36,446 nt of DNA from an uncultured Lachnospiraceae bacterium (GCA_902763335.1 CACWRR010000017.1:1-36446), one strand, 5' to 3'. Shown: positions 20,941 through 30,804, numbered from the stretch's first letter. Notes: generated from the letters alone by a model not told the origin. Numbers and translations are program-made.

Positions 20941-21393
20941 ATGAGAAGAGACAGAAGTCAGGCTGTAGTTGTAAGAAATGGCAAAATACTTATGGTAAAG
21001 GAAAAGATAGACGGAAGAATTTTTTTTAATCTTCCGGGTGGAGGAATAGAAAAGGGGGAAACACCTGAAGAGGCAGCCATAAGAGAACTTAAGGAAGAGG
21101 CAAATGTTGATGGAAGGATTATAAGAAAGCTGTCGGTACAGTATAAGGCTGAAAATGCCGGCGAGGTTCACACATTTTTAGTGGATGTTGATGAGAACCA
21201 GACTCCGTCACAGGGAATTGATCCGGAACTTGAAGTACAGGCAATAATAGGAGTAGAATGGAAAAGCCTTAATGAAATAAGTGAAGTAGACAGAATGTAT
21301 CTGTGGTCAGCGGGACTTATAAGAGTTGACAGATTTAAAATGGAAGCAAAAAGATGGTGTGATGAAATAAGTTATCCGAATATACAGAAATAA
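20941..21393 (+). CDS. NUDIX hydrolase
   Basis: This 150-residue protein has the NUDIX box at G34-V56: 'GGIEKGETPEEAAIRELKEE', then A-N-V. The Gly near the end of the consensus (GX5EX7REUXEEXGU) is replaced by Asn, while the metal-binding Arg and Glu residues are intact. The family cleaves nucleoside diphosphates linked to another group; the substrate cannot be read from sequence. The start is ATG 20941, 12 bases after GGAAAGG, which lies in the end of the GH25 gene. An in-frame GTG at 20920 would overlap that gene by 13 bases. It is probably co-transcribed with the GH25 gene. Confidence 0.93.
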   Translation: MRRDRSQAVVVRNGKILMVKEKIDGRIFFNLPGGGIEKGETPEEAAIRELKEEANVDGRIIRKLSVQYKAENAGEVHTFLVDVDENQTPSQGIDPELEVQAIIGVEWKSLNEISEVDRMYLWSAGLIRVDRFKMEAKRWCDEISYPNIQK

Positions 21394-21433
21394 AATATGT
21401 GTATTTGAATATGTAGAGGAGGCTGAAGATAAA

Positions 21434-24400
21434 ATGAAGGCGCATTATACTGAGTATTTAAAAGAAATGTTGAAAAGCTATTCTACAGATAAAGAAACTG
21501 CGGGACGTGTGCAATTCATACGATGCTACAGTTCTTTTGTGGCGTCCGGAAATGAATTGGGTGAAATTGTCAAAAACTCAGGAATTGAATGCGAATTTTT
21601 GTATCATGAGTTTGATGGTGGAATGATTCAGTCACCATATGAGCCTTTTATAGACTGGATAAAGGATAAATATAAAGATATGCCGGAAGAGAAACTTGAT
21701 GAAGTACTCGACAGGGCAAATGTGTATTCATTACATAAATCAGTGATAAAAAGCTATATAAAATCGGGAATGTGTAAAAGACAGGAGAAGATAATCATAA
21801 GTGAATGTGAATATGAGAGAGAACGTTTCCTGAATTCTCTTGTTGATATAGTGAACTATGTATGGAAAGATAAGCCGGTTATAATGGTGCTTCACGGACT
21901 TAACATGGCACAGAAATCCACAATAGATTTCTTAAGGAGTTTCATTGCAAAGAAGGCAGGAAATATATCCATATTGTCAGGTTACAGTGAAGTGAGCAAT
22001 GATGCGGAGTATATGCAGCAGACATGGTCAAAATTTGTATATGAGATAGAGCTTGCAAATATGCTTGCGGAATGTGGAATGGACGATGGAAGTGTAAATT
22101 CAGATTATATACATTTTAAATCGGATGATGAAAGTGTAAAGAGCTATATAATTCATATATGTAATCTGACTTATATGACTGCATATGAAGAGGCTGCCTA
22201 TTATGTAGAGAAAATGTACCACAAGCTGCTCATAGAACAGTCGGAAGTGTCAGATTTTTACAAGAAAAGAATATACATGCTGTATGCGTATGTTGCCTTA
22301 TGTAATGGTGATGCAAAGTCAGCGTTTCTGATGTGCAAGAATTTAAATAATATGCCGGATATGGATGAAGATTTAGAATCCGGATACCTGTACAATTATC
22401 TTACTGCACTTATCAAATGTAATGACGGTCAGAGAGAACAGTCATATGCATATATAAATGAGTGCAAGGATATAGCAAAAAAATTAAGAGATCATGATAA
22501 AGAATTTGAAGCTGAGATGCTCAGATGTATAGCCACAGGAGGTGGCTGGAAGGATGTATTCACATGGCAGAAGAGGATAAAGGTTTCACAGGAATTCCTT
22601 GATGAAATGGAAAGAAGACATCAGTATAATCATCTATCTTATATTTATTTTATAGGATTTAACTATATTAATCAGGCATATAAAAATGCGATTGAGGGTG
22701 ATTATGACGAATCACTGTATTTTAATAAGGCATTAAAACTGGCGGAAATAGTAGGAAACAGAAGAAGTGTCTTCTTTGCATGGCATAAGTTGATTATTCT
22801 GTATACCACCGGTGGAAAATTTGATAAAATTGAGAAATATTATCAAAAGTGTCTTGAGATATGCGTTCAGGATAACCGTAAAGAGGATCAGGCTGAGATA
22901 TACCATGGACAGGGATATACCTATCTGGTAGTGGGAAAGCATGATTATGCGGATGAGTATTTTGAAAAATCAGTAGAGTTGCTTTTGGAATCCCAAAATG
23001 CATCGCTTTTGCTTGAAACATTGTATAATATGACTATGAATGCCATTGCCATAGAGCAGTATGATGATGTTGTATATTATACGGGTTATATCCTAAGAAT
23101 GATGAAACTGTTAAAAAAGGAAAGACTTAGAATATGTAACATATCTAAATTATATGGGCTTCTTACCATAGCATATATAAAACTCGGAAAGATATATGAT
23201 GCCAAGCTTTATCTTGATAAAATCAAACTTGTACTGCGTCATATATTAAAGGCTGACGGAGAACCGGAGTATATACATTGGGAAGATGATACTTTTCTGT
23301 ATTACATGATAGAGGGTATGATATGTATGAGTGAAGGTAACACGGAAGGGGCTGCCGAAGCTTTTGAAAAGGATATAGAATTGCTGCAGATATTTGATGG
23401 AAAACAGAACTATATTCTCCCACAGTTTATCTTTGAGGTTTCAATGTTATATGATATTACCGGTAAACCGGATAAAAAGGATAAAATTATCGGTGAGACA
23501 TTGAAATATATGAAAAAGGGAGGATATAATTTTCAGGTAGAGAGACTTGAGAATTTACAGAATGGAAAAATATTAAAATGGAGCGACAGTCACAAACCGG
23601 TTAAAAGATTATCACCGGAGACTATGCAGAACATTTATGAGATAGTTGCCAAGAAGGGTATGCAGATAGAACTTGAAGAAAAGAATAAGGCACTTGTATT
23701 CTTTGAAAACTGGGTAGACCTTATAAACAGAGATAATGTTACATTAGGAACTGTTGCAGAAAACTCAATGCTTACCATGCAGAATATATACAGCCTTGAT
23801 GGAATCCTCTGGATAGAGGACGATGGAAAAGATATTCCTGAAATTAAATATAAGAGTAACAAAATAAATATCACACTGAAACAGGTAACGGATATTGTGG
23901 AATATTTTAACCGGCGGAAGAAGAGAATCGTCGTGAACAGAAATGAAAAGGCATTTGAGGATAATGCAGACATTGTGGGTATATTCGGAATAAATAATAT
24001 AAGTTCATTTGTGGGAATTCCGATAATATCAAATGACAGAGTTACAAATGTGCTTATTGCCTTCAGAGAGAAACGTATGAATTTTGTTATGAATGTATCT
24101 GTGCTTACAGAGAGTGATTCGGACATTTTAAGAACTGCATTCAGACAGCTTCTTGATGCCAGAAACCGTGAAATATTCAAGATGAGCCTTGAGAAGAATT
24201 CAGTTACGGATATACTTACCGGACTGTATAACAGACAGGGAATGAAACATTATCTTGAGGGCTGGTATAAAGGAAGAAAAAAAGCAGAGACTACATTTAC
24301 AGTGTTATATATGGATCTGGATAATTTTAAATACTGTAATGATAATTTCGGACATGACGTTGGTGACGCTGTTCTGGTTGCATTTTCCGATATGCTTAAA

Positions 24401-24730
24401 AATATAGTCGGAAAGCGTGGAGTCATTATAAGATATGGTGGAGATGAATTTGTTATTCTGATTCCTGATATGAAAGAGGATGAGGGTGTAAATATTGCAA
24501 AAAATATATTTGAGATACTTGATAAGAACAAAGGATTTAAAGGTGCCATAGAGGGTGCATTCGGTAAGAATGTTTCGATAGAAAAATCAAACAGAGTGTC
24601 ATGTTCTATAGGAATTGCTTCAGGAAAATGTAAAAATGGGGCGGATGTAATAAATATCCTCAGCAATGCGGATAGATCCCTGTATGACGTAAAGCGCAAT
24701 ACAAAGCATGATTATAAAGTAAGTAAATGA
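21434..24730 (+). CDS. Diguanylate cyclase with degenerate STAND-ATPase, TPR and GAF regions
   Basis: This 1098-residue protein appears cytoplasmic, with no membrane segment. Residues 1-200 resemble the front of a STAND/AAA ATPase but lack a Walker A (no GxxxxGKT/S), and the Walker-B-like strand reads 'PVIMVLHGLNMAQ' with His154 where Asp is expected. A long TPR-like helical array follows (about 225-720; e.g. 'YDESLYFNKALKLAEIVGNRRSVFFAWHKL'), then a GAF-like domain (about 740-910) and a GGDEF domain with intact 'RYGGDEFVIL' (GGDEF 1002-1006) and 'DLDNFKYCND'. No upstream RxxD inhibitory site is seen. It should make cyclic di-GMP in response to a partner protein or ligand. GAGGAGG precedes the start. 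Its stop overlaps the M18 gene by four bases. Confidence 0.9.
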   Translation: MKAHYTEYLKEMLKSYSTDKETAGRVQFIRCYSSFVASGNELGEIVKNSGIECEFLYHEFDGGMIQSPYEPFIDWIKDKYKDMPEEKLDEVLDRANVYSLHKSVIKSYIKSGMCKRQEKIIISECEYERERFLNSLVDIVNYVWKDKPVIMVLHGLNMAQKSTIDFLRSFIAKKAGNISILSGYSEVSNDAEYMQQTWSKFVYEIELANMLAECGMDDGSVNSDYIHFKSDDESVKSYIIHICNLTYMTAYEEAAYYVEKMYHKLLIEQSEVSDFYKKRIYMLYAYVALCNGDAKSAFLMCKNLNNMPDMDEDLESGYLYNYLTALIKCNDGQREQSYAYINECKDIAKKLRDHDKEFEAEMLRCIATGGGWKDVFTWQKRIKVSQEFLDEMERRHQYNHLSYIYFIGFNYINQAYKNAIEGDYDESLYFNKALKLAEIVGNRRSVFFAWHKLIILYTTGGKFDKIEKYYQKCLEICVQDNRKEDQAEIYHGQGYTYLVVGKHDYADEYFEKSVELLLESQNASLLLETLYNMTMNAIAIEQYDDVVYYTGYILRMMKLLKKERLRICNISKLYGLLTIAYIKLGKIYDAKLYLDKIKLVLRHILKADGEPEYIHWEDDTFLYYMIEGMICMSEGNTEGAAEAFEKDIELLQIFDGKQNYILPQFIFEVSMLYDITGKPDKKDKIIGETLKYMKKGGYNFQVERLENLQNGKILKWSDSHKPVKRLSPETMQNIYEIVAKKGMQIELEEKNKALVFFENWVDLINRDNVTLGTVAENSMLTMQNIYSLDGILWIEDDGKDIPEIKYKSNKINITLKQVTDIVEYFNRRKKRIVVNRNEKAFEDNADIVGIFGINNISSFVGIPIISNDRVTNVLIAFREKRMNFVMNVSVLTESDSDILRTAFRQLLDARNREIFKMSLEKNSVTDILTGLYNRQGMKHYLEGWYKGRKKAETTFTVLYMDLDNFKYCNDNFGHDVGDAVLVAFSDMLKNIVGKRGVIIRYGGDEFVILIPDMKEDEGVNIAKNIFEILDKNKGFKGAIEGAFGKNVSIEKSNRVSCSIGIASGKCKNGADVINILSNADRSLYDVKRNTKHDYKVSK

Positions 24731-26028
24731 AAAGAGGTAACGTAAAGGTGGATTCGATAGTAAAGCTTAGTGAGTTTATAGAAAAGTCGATATCTCCGTT
24801 TCATACCGTTATGGCAGCGGCAGGTGAGTTTCGACAGCAGGGCTTTGAAGAACTTGAAATGTGTGGAAAATGGAATATTAAACGTGGCGGAAAGTATTAT
24901 ATAAAAATATACGATTCATCCGTTATGGCATTTACAGTTGGTAATGTAAATGGCGACATAAGGCTTAAACTTGCCTCTGCACATACGGATTTTCCATGTT
25001 TTAAGATAAAACCAAATGCTGATTTGAGAGAAAACGGCTATTATAAATTAAATACGGAAGTTTATGGAGGAGCTATTTTAAATACATGGATGGACAGACC
25101 GTTGTCGATAGCGGGACGGGTATGTGTAAATGACAGACAGTCAGGCAGAATAAAAAGTATCCCTGTGGATTTCAAAAATCCGGTACTTACCATTCCGAAT
25201 CTTGCCATACATATGAACCGGAATGTGAATAAGGGAATAGAACTTAATAAGCAAAAGGATATGCTGCCGCTTGCAGATATAGTATCAGAGCAGCTTGGAA
25301 ATACAGGTTTCACTGACAGGCTGGCAGAGAAAACGGGAGTGCAAAAAGAGGATATTCTTGATTATGAAATGTATATTTATCAGTGGGAGAAAGGCGGATA
25401 TGTCGGATTTGACAAGACGTTGTATTCTTCACCGAGACTTGATAATATAACATCAGTCTGTGCATGTACACAGGCTCTTATAGATGCGGGAATACCGGAT
25501 AAAGGGATAAATGCAGCCGTGTTCTTTGATAACGAAGAGATTGGCAGCAGAACAAAACAGGGAGCGGCATCGAATGTCCTTCCTATGCTTATAGAGAAAA
25601 TAATAATTTCCTTGGGAAAAGACAGACAGTCCTATCTGGATGCAGTGTTAGGAGGATTCATGGTATCTGTTGATGTTGCCCATGCCATTCATCCGAATGC
25701 ACCGGAGAAATGCGATATAAGTAATAAACCTATATTAAATGGAGGCACGGTAATTAAAATTGCCGCTAACCAGTCATATGCGGGAGACGCCATGGCATCG
25801 TCGGTTATGAGAATGATGGCGGACAAGAGCGGCACAAAGTACCAGACATTTGTCAACAGGTCTGACATGCAGGGTGGCAGTACCCTTGGGGCAATAGTGT
25901 CATCAGGTATGCCTATGAGAACCATAGATATAGGTATTCCGCTCCTTGCAATGCATTCTGCCAGAGAGACAATGGGTGCAGATGATCAGGAAAGTCTAAA
26001 AAAGCTTTTGACATGTTATTTTTCCTAA
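24727..26028 (+). CDS. M18 family aminopeptidase
   Basis: This 433-residue zinc metallopeptidase of the M18 family (aspartyl aminopeptidase-like, E. coli/yeast ApeA/Ape1 group) removes N-terminal residues from peptides in the cytoplasm. Conserved sites: 'SAHTDFPCFKIKP' (metal His-Asp), 'SSPRLDNITSV' (Asp), 'AVFFDNEEIGSRTKQGA' (catalytic Glu-Glu), 'DVAHAIHPN' and 'GGSTLGAI' with 'LAMHSARE' (last His). The ATG overlaps the cyclase stop by four bases (ATGA), suggesting coupling; a GTG at about 24748 with AGAGG upstream is an alternative start. Length is usual (about 430). Substrate preference cannot be told from sequence. Confidence 0.93.
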   Translation: MKRGNVKVDSIVKLSEFIEKSISPFHTVMAAAGEFRQQGFEELEMCGKWNIKRGGKYYIKIYDSSVMAFTVGNVNGDIRLKLASAHTDFPCFKIKPNADLRENGYYKLNTEVYGGAILNTWMDRPLSIAGRVCVNDRQSGRIKSIPVDFKNPVLTIPNLAIHMNRNVNKGIELNKQKDMLPLADIVSEQLGNTGFTDRLAEKTGVQKEDILDYEMYIYQWEKGGYVGFDKTLYSSPRLDNITSVCACTQALIDAGIPDKGINAAVFFDNEEIGSRTKQGAASNVLPMLIEKIIISLGKDRQSYLDAVLGGFMVSVDVAHAIHPNAPEKCDISNKPILNGGTVIKIAANQSYAGDAMASSVMRMMADKSGTKYQTFVNRSDMQGGSTLGAIVSSGMPMRTIDIGIPLLAMHSARETMGADDQESLKKLLTCYFS

Positions 26029-26073
26029 TGTATCATAGATTAATAATAAGAGTGACGAAAGGATAATATATAA

Positions 26074-27747
26074 ATGGAAAATGAAGTTGTAGAATCAAAA
26101 AATTTTATTGAACAGATTATTGAGAAAGATCTGGCTGAGGGAGTATATGACACTGTAGTTACGAGATTTCCTCCGGAACCTAACGGATACCTTCATATAG
26201 GGCATGCGAAATCAATTCTTTTAAACTATGGTCTTGCAAAGAAATACGGTGGAAAGTTTAATATGAGATTTGATGATACAAATCCTACAAAAGAGAAAGA
26301 AGAATTTGTTGAATCCATAAAAGCTGATATTAAATGGCTTGGAGCCGACTGGGAAGACAGACTGTTTTTTGCATCAGATTATTTTCATGTAATGTATGAG
26401 GCAGCAGTAAAACTTATAAAAAAGGGCAAAGCATATGTGTGCGATTTGTCTGCTGATGAGATAAGGGAATACAGAGGAACGTTAAAAGAACCGGGAAAAA
26501 ACAGTCCATACAGGGACAGAAGTGTGGAAGAAAATCTTGATTTATTCGAGAGAATGAAAAACGGTGAATTTAAAGACGGTGAAAAAGTATTAAGGGCAAA
26601 GATAGACATGTCATCACCGAACATTAATATGCGTGATCCTATCATATACAGAGTAGCCCACATGACACATCATCGTACAGGTGATGAGTGGTGCATATAT
26701 CCTATGTATGATTTTGCACATCCTATAGAGGATGCTACAGAGGGAGTAACACATTCAATATGTACCCTTGAGTTTGAGGATCACAGACCGTTATATGACT
26801 GGGTAGTAAGAGAACTCGAATACGAGAAACCACCTAAACAGATAGAATTTTCAAAACTTTACCTTACAAATGTTGTAACAGGTAAGAGATATATAAAGAA
26901 ACTTGTGGAAGACGGTATAGTTGACGGATGGGATGATGCGAGACTTGTATCCATAGCAGCACTCAGAAGACGTGGATTTACACCGGAATCAATAAAGATG
27001 TTCGTTGACCTTGTAGGTGTGTCAAAGAGTCAGAGTTCGGTAGATTATGCTATGCTTGAGTACTGCATAAGAGAAGATTTAAAAGTTAAGAAACCGCGTA
27101 TGATGGCTGTACTTGATCCGATTAAGCTTATAATAGATAACTATCCTGAAGATAAGGTTGAGTATCTTGACGTTGAAAATAATCAGGAAAATCCGGAACT
27201 CGGAACCAGAAAAGTACCATTTTGCAAGGAACTTTATATTGACAGGGAAGACTTTATGGAAAATCCCCCAAAGAAGTATTTCAGACTTTTCCCGGGTAAT
27301 GAAGTCAGACTTATGCATGGATATTTTGTAAAATGTGAGAGCTTTGTAAAGGATGAAAATGGAAAGGTTACAGAGATACACTGTACTTATGATCCGGAGA
27401 CAAAGTGTGGAACAGGCTTTACGGGAAGAAAAGTAAAGGGAACGATACACTGGGTATCTGCAAGACATGCTGTTCAGGCAGAGGTCAGATTGTATGAAAA
27501 TATAGTAGATGAAGAAAAAGGAAAACTGGATGAGGATGGAAATCTTAATTTAAATCCAAATTCTCTCACAGTGTTGAAAAATTGTATGCTGGAAGAAAAC
27601 CTTGCAAATGCAAAACCGGAAGATAAATTCCAGTTTGTAAGACAGGGATACTTCTGCGTAGATTTAAAAGATTCTACAGAAGACCATCTGGTATTCAACA
27701 GAATCGTTTCACTAAAGAGCTCATTTAAGCTCCCTAAAAATGACTAA
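26074..27747 (+). CDS. glnS: Glutaminyl-tRNA synthetase
   Basis: This 557-residue class I synthetase charges tRNA-Gln. '[17 protein letters not shown]' holds the HIGH motif. '[10 protein letters not shown]', '[16 protein letters not shown]' and the C-terminal beta-barrel anticodon domain ('[13 protein letters not shown]' onward) place it with GlnRS rather than GluRS. The KMSKS-like loop reads '[12 protein letters not shown]' where most GlnRS have MSKR, a Gly in place of Ser. A direct GlnRS means the cell need not rely only on GatCAB for Gln-tRNA-Gln. GAAAGGA lies upstream of the ATG. No T-box is seen in the 45-base gap, so it is likely expressed with the upstream run. Confidence 0.95.
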   Translation: MENEVVESKNFIEQIIEKDLAEGVYDTVVTRFPPEPNGYLHIGHAKSILLNYGLAKKYGGKFNMRFDDTNPTKEKEEFVESIKADIKWLGADWEDRLFFASDYFHVMYEAAVKLIKKGKAYVCDLSADEIREYRGTLKEPGKNSPYRDRSVEENLDLFERMKNGEFKDGEKVLRAKIDMSSPNINMRDPIIYRVAHMTHHRTGDEWCIYPMYDFAHPIEDATEGVTHSICTLEFEDHRPLYDWVVRELEYEKPPKQIEFSKLYLTNVVTGKRYIKKLVEDGIVDGWDDARLVSIAALRRRGFTPESIKMFVDLVGVSKSQSSVDYAMLEYCIREDLKVKKPRMMAVLDPIKLIIDNYPEDKVEYLDVENNQENPELGTRKVPFCKELYIDREDFMENPPKKYFRLFPGNEVRLMHGYFVKCESFVKDENGKVTEIHCTYDPETKCGTGFTGRKVKGTIHWVSARHAVQAEVRLYENIVDEEKGKLDEDGNLNLNPNSLTVLKNCMLEENLANAKPEDKFQFVRQGYFCVDLKDSTEDHLVFNRIVSLKSSFKLPKND

Positions 27748-27755
27748 AAGGGAAA

Positions 27756-27788
27756 GGAGAGCTGACTAATCAGCGGTATTTTGCCATG
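27756..27788 (+). promoter_or_regulatory. Shine-Dalgarno and start of the DUF2225 gene separated by a small hairpin
   Basis: GGAG (27756-27759) is 26 bases before ATG 27786, too far for normal initiation. The hairpin GCTGA (27761-27765), loop CTAA, TCAGC (27770-27774) lies between them and would shorten the effective distance to about 12. An alternative is a non-standard CTG start at 27762. Confidence 0.4.
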
Positions 27789-28634
27789 GGTGATAATTTA
27801 TTTTCTGGACTGGGTCAGTTAGGACTCGGTGACTTAGAAGGTGTAGGTGTATTCGAGGAGGAGAAAAAAGAGGAAAAGAAAGAGGAAGTATCAAAACCTA
27901 AAGAGGTAACAGAGGAGGAAATTTTGTATGATAAAACATATAAGTGTCCTCTGTGTGACAACAAATTCACATCAAAGATGATAAGAACCGGCAAGAATAA
28001 ACTGATAGGTTCGGATACGGACTTAAGACCACGATATACTATAGCAGATCCTATTAAGTACGACTGTATCGTATGTGGAAACTGTGGTTACGCTGCACTT
28101 AACAGATATTTTGCCAAGGCAACATCAAAACAGCTTGATATGATAAAACAGAATATTTCATCAAAATTTAAAGGTGTGGATGAGACTGCACCGGTATATT
28201 CCTATGATGAAGCTTTTGTCAGATATCAGCTTGCACTTGTAAATGCGGTGGTAAAAAAGGCACATGCCAGTGAAAAAGGTTACATATGCCTGAAAACTGC
28301 ATGGATTCTTCGCGGCAAAGCAGAGCAGCTTCCGGAAGATATGGAAGGACTTGAAGAGGCAAAGAAAGAACTGCAAAAACAGGAGTTACAGTTTATCAAA
28401 AATGCATACCACGGATTTAAAGAGGCTATGCAGACAGAGCCGTTCCCGATATGCGGAATGGATGAGTATACTTTTATATATCTTGTGGCAGAACTTGCAA
28501 GAAAATGTAAGGATTATGGTATTTCATTAAAGCTTATAAGTGATATTATAACATCCAAGACGGTATCACCTAAGATTAAGGACAGAGCAAGAGAATTAAA
28601 AGATCTTATAAAGGAAGAGGTAAGTAAGAAATAA
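27786..28634 (+). CDS. DUF2225 domain protein (probable metal-binding)
   Basis: This 282-residue protein has a Glu/Lys-rich N-terminus (about residues 20-45, probably disordered), then 'YKCPLCDNKFTSKMIRTGK' and 'IKYDCIVCGNCGYAALNRYF'. The two Cys pairs CxxC and CxxCGxCG look like a zinc site, the mark of DUF2225. The remainder is helical and TPR-like ('YQLALVNAVVKKAHASEKGYICLKTAWILRG'). The function of this family is unknown. The ATG is 26 bases after the best ribosome-binding site. Its stop is immediately followed by the ATG of the MocR gene, so the two are co-translated. Confidence 0.88.
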   Translation: MGDNLFSGLGQLGLGDLEGVGVFEEEKKEEKKEEVSKPKEVTEEEILYDKTYKCPLCDNKFTSKMIRTGKNKLIGSDTDLRPRYTIADPIKYDCIVCGNCGYAALNRYFAKATSKQLDMIKQNISSKFKGVDETAPVYSYDEAFVRYQLALVNAVVKKAHASEKGYICLKTAWILRGKAEQLPEDMEGLEEAKKELQKQELQFIKNAYHGFKEAMQTEPFPICGMDEYTFIYLVAELARKCKDYGISLKLISDIITSKTVSPKIKDRARELKDLIKEEVSKK

Positions 28635-30035
28635 ATGTTTGCATTTACACTGGTATTAGATGGAGACAGTAAGACACCTTTATACGAACAGATATATGCA
28701 TATATAAAAAATGAAATCCGAAATGGTAAAATTGAGTGTAGGTCGAAGCTTCCGTCTGCAAGAGCATTGGCAGAGTATCTTCAGATAAGCAGAAGTACAG
28801 TGGATATGGCCTACGCTCAATTAGTTTCGGAGGGATATATAGAATCCGTACCGTGTAAGGGATATTATGTCTGTGAGATATCGCTTTTGTATGACATTGC
28901 ACCACAGAAACATAATGATATACTGTATGCAAAGGAAGATAAGAAAGAAAATCTGATTGATTTTACACCAAATGGCATTGATCTGGAGTATTTTCCCTTC
29001 AATACGTGGAGAAAAATCACCAAAAGCGTTCTCAATGTGGATAACAAAGAAATGTTCGGAAACGGTGACAGTATGGGTGACATGGAACTCAGAAGCAGCA
29101 TATGTTCTTATCTTTTTGAGGCGAGGAATGTACACTGTTCTCCGGAACAGATACTTATAGGTGCGGGTAATTATTATCTTACCACACTGTTATGCAGAAT
29201 ATTTGATGATGATAAAGTCATTGCGATGGAAAGTCCCACATATCAGAGAGCGTACAACATCTTCAGAACCAATGGCAGAAATGTAGTTACTGTTAAGGTG
29301 GACGGGGATGGAATCAATATGGAGATGCTTAAAAGCTGTAAGGCAGATGTGGTCTATGTTATGCCGTCACATCATTATCCTCTTGGTACGGTGATGCCCA
29401 TAAGTAAAAGAGTTGAGTTGCTGAAATGGGCTAATGAAAGTGACGGGCGCTATATAATAGAGGATGATTATGACAGTGAGTTCAGATATCATGGAAAACC
29501 TGTACCGGCACTTAAAGGCATAAGTGAAAATAACAATATTATATATATAGGAACATTTTCAAAGTCAATAGCACCGGGACTTAGAATAAGCTATATGGTG
29601 TTACCGGAGAAACTGCTTGAAATTTATCGCAGAAAGCTTAAATTCTGTTCCCAGACCGTATCGAGAATTGAGCAGGCCACCGTGAGAGAATTTATCGAGG
29701 GCGGCTACTTCGAGAGACATTTAAACCGAATGAGGGCAGTGTATCGGGAAAAGCACGATATGATAATAGCGGCATTTAAGGAAAACAGCGATGTTATCAG
29801 GATATCCGGAGAGAATGCGGGGCTGCATCTGCTGTTGGAGGTTAATAACGGTATGACAGAGGATGAACTTATTGCTGCTGCCGGAAAAAATGGCGTAAGA
29901 GTGTATGGCATGTCGGAAAATTTCAATTCCGGTGCAGAGATATACAGAAGTGGAATAATATTGGGATTTGCCATTGTAAATAAAGAACAGATAGAAGAAG
30001 GTATAAAACGGCTGAAAGAAGCCTGGTTAAAGTAA
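28635..30035 (+). CDS. MocR/PdxR-type regulator (GntR winged helix fused to aminotransferase fold)
   Basis: This 466-residue protein has an N-terminal GntR winged helix ('TPLYEQIYAYIKNEIRNG', 'SKLPSARALAEYLQISRSTVDMAYAQLVSEGYI', residues 1-75), a linker, and a fold type I aminotransferase domain from about 110, with PLP lysine K310 in 'IGTFSKSIAPGLRISY', 'MPSHHYPLGTVMP' and 'IEDDYDSEFRY'. Family members use PLP as ligand and control pyridoxine, GABA or amino-acid genes. The target here is not evident, because none of the adjacent genes is a PLP pathway gene. The start codon follows the previous stop directly. It could instead be described as an aminotransferase, but the DNA-binding domain is clear. 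Confidence 0.92.
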   Translation: MFAFTLVLDGDSKTPLYEQIYAYIKNEIRNGKIECRSKLPSARALAEYLQISRSTVDMAYAQLVSEGYIESVPCKGYYVCEISLLYDIAPQKHNDILYAKEDKKENLIDFTPNGIDLEYFPFNTWRKITKSVLNVDNKEMFGNGDSMGDMELRSSICSYLFEARNVHCSPEQILIGAGNYYLTTLLCRIFDDDKVIAMESPTYQRAYNIFRTNGRNVVTVKVDGDGINMEMLKSCKADVVYVMPSHHYPLGTVMPISKRVELLKWANESDGRYIIEDDYDSEFRYHGKPVPALKGISENNNIIYIGTFSKSIAPGLRISYMVLPEKLLEIYRRKLKFCSQTVSRIEQATVREFIEGGYFERHLNRMRAVYREKHDMIIAAFKENSDVIRISGENAGLHLLLEVNNGMTEDELIAAAGKNGVRVYGMSENFNSGAEIYRSGIILGFAIVNKEQIEEGIKRLKEAWLK

Positions 30036-30047
30036 GGAGTTGAATAT

Positions 30048-30767
30048 ATGAAAGAACAGTTATATACAATACCTGTCAATGATGCATTTGGAAAAGAATG
30101 TGAATGTCCGATATGTGCAATGTATGATGAGCTTGAAAGAAATGCGGTTCAGTTTACGATGGGACCGAGCTACATGGAAGATGACATAAGGGCAATGACA
30201 GACAAGATGGGATTTTGCGAGAAACACATGAGACAGGTGGCAGCGGTGGAAAACAAGCTTGGACAGGCTCTTATACTGCATACCCATATGGTTAAGATAA
30301 ATAAAGACATAAGAGAGATTACATCAGGAACAAAGAAGTCAGGCTTTTTCAAGAAACAGGATAATTCACAGCTTATAAACTACATAAAGGAACTTAATGA
30401 ATCATGCTTTATATGTAATCGTATAGATGAGACATTTAAACGTTATATAAGGACGATACATTATCTGTGGGAAAAAGATGAGGTATTTAAGAGCAAATAC
30501 AGAACTTCTAAGGGATTTTGTACAAAGCATTATGGAATGCTTATAGAGCAGGCATCCTCTAATCTGTCAGGGGCAAATCTTGATGTATTTATAGAGGACA
30601 CTAATAAGGTGTATATAGAGAATATGGAGAGAGTGGAAGGGGATTTGTCATGGTTTATAGATAAGTTTGACTACAGACATAAGGATGAACCGTGGAAAAA
30701 TTCTAAGGATGCACTTCCGAGGGCAATGAACAAATTAAACAGTATATCCGCAGAGGAGCAGGAATAG
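30048..30767 (+). CDS. DUF6062 family protein
   Basis: This 239-residue cytoplasmic protein contains two Cys pairs, 'CECPICAMYDELERNAV' near residue 20 and 'CFICNRIDETFKRYI' in the middle, and matching 'GFCEKHMRQV' and 'GFCTKHYGML' segments. Each half thus has a CxxC followed by a C-x-x-H, suggesting two similar zinc-binding repeats. The family (DUF6062) is common in Clostridia and has no known function. GGAG precedes the ATG closely. It is the last gene of the long plus-strand run and ends nine bases before a hairpin. Confidence 0.85.
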   Translation: MKEQLYTIPVNDAFGKECECPICAMYDELERNAVQFTMGPSYMEDDIRAMTDKMGFCEKHMRQVAAVENKLGQALILHTHMVKINKDIREITSGTKKSGFFKKQDNSQLINYIKELNESCFICNRIDETFKRYIRTIHYLWEKDEVFKSKYRTSKGFCTKHYGMLIEQASSNLSGANLDVFIEDTNKVYIENMERVEGDLSWFIDKFDYRHKDEPWKNSKDALPRAMNKLNSISAEEQE

Positions 30768-30775
30768 ATAAAGAT

Positions 30776-30804
30776 AAAGGGATAATCGCATTGATTATCC
30801 CTTT
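30776..30804. terminator. Bidirectional terminator between converging genes
   Basis: AAAGGGATAATC (30776-30787), loop GCATT, GATTATCCCTTT (30793-30804): a perfect 12-bp stem. The T-tracts are short on both sides, but it sits exactly between the ends of the plus-strand DUF6062 gene and the minus-strand Asp-rich gene. Confidence 0.75.

Noticed and set aside
24490-24610. Frameshift in the GGDEF domain because of an extra segment between its helices
   Set aside because: The frame stays open and the C-terminal GGDEF motif 'SCSIGIASG' follows; a short insertion there is tolerated in this family.
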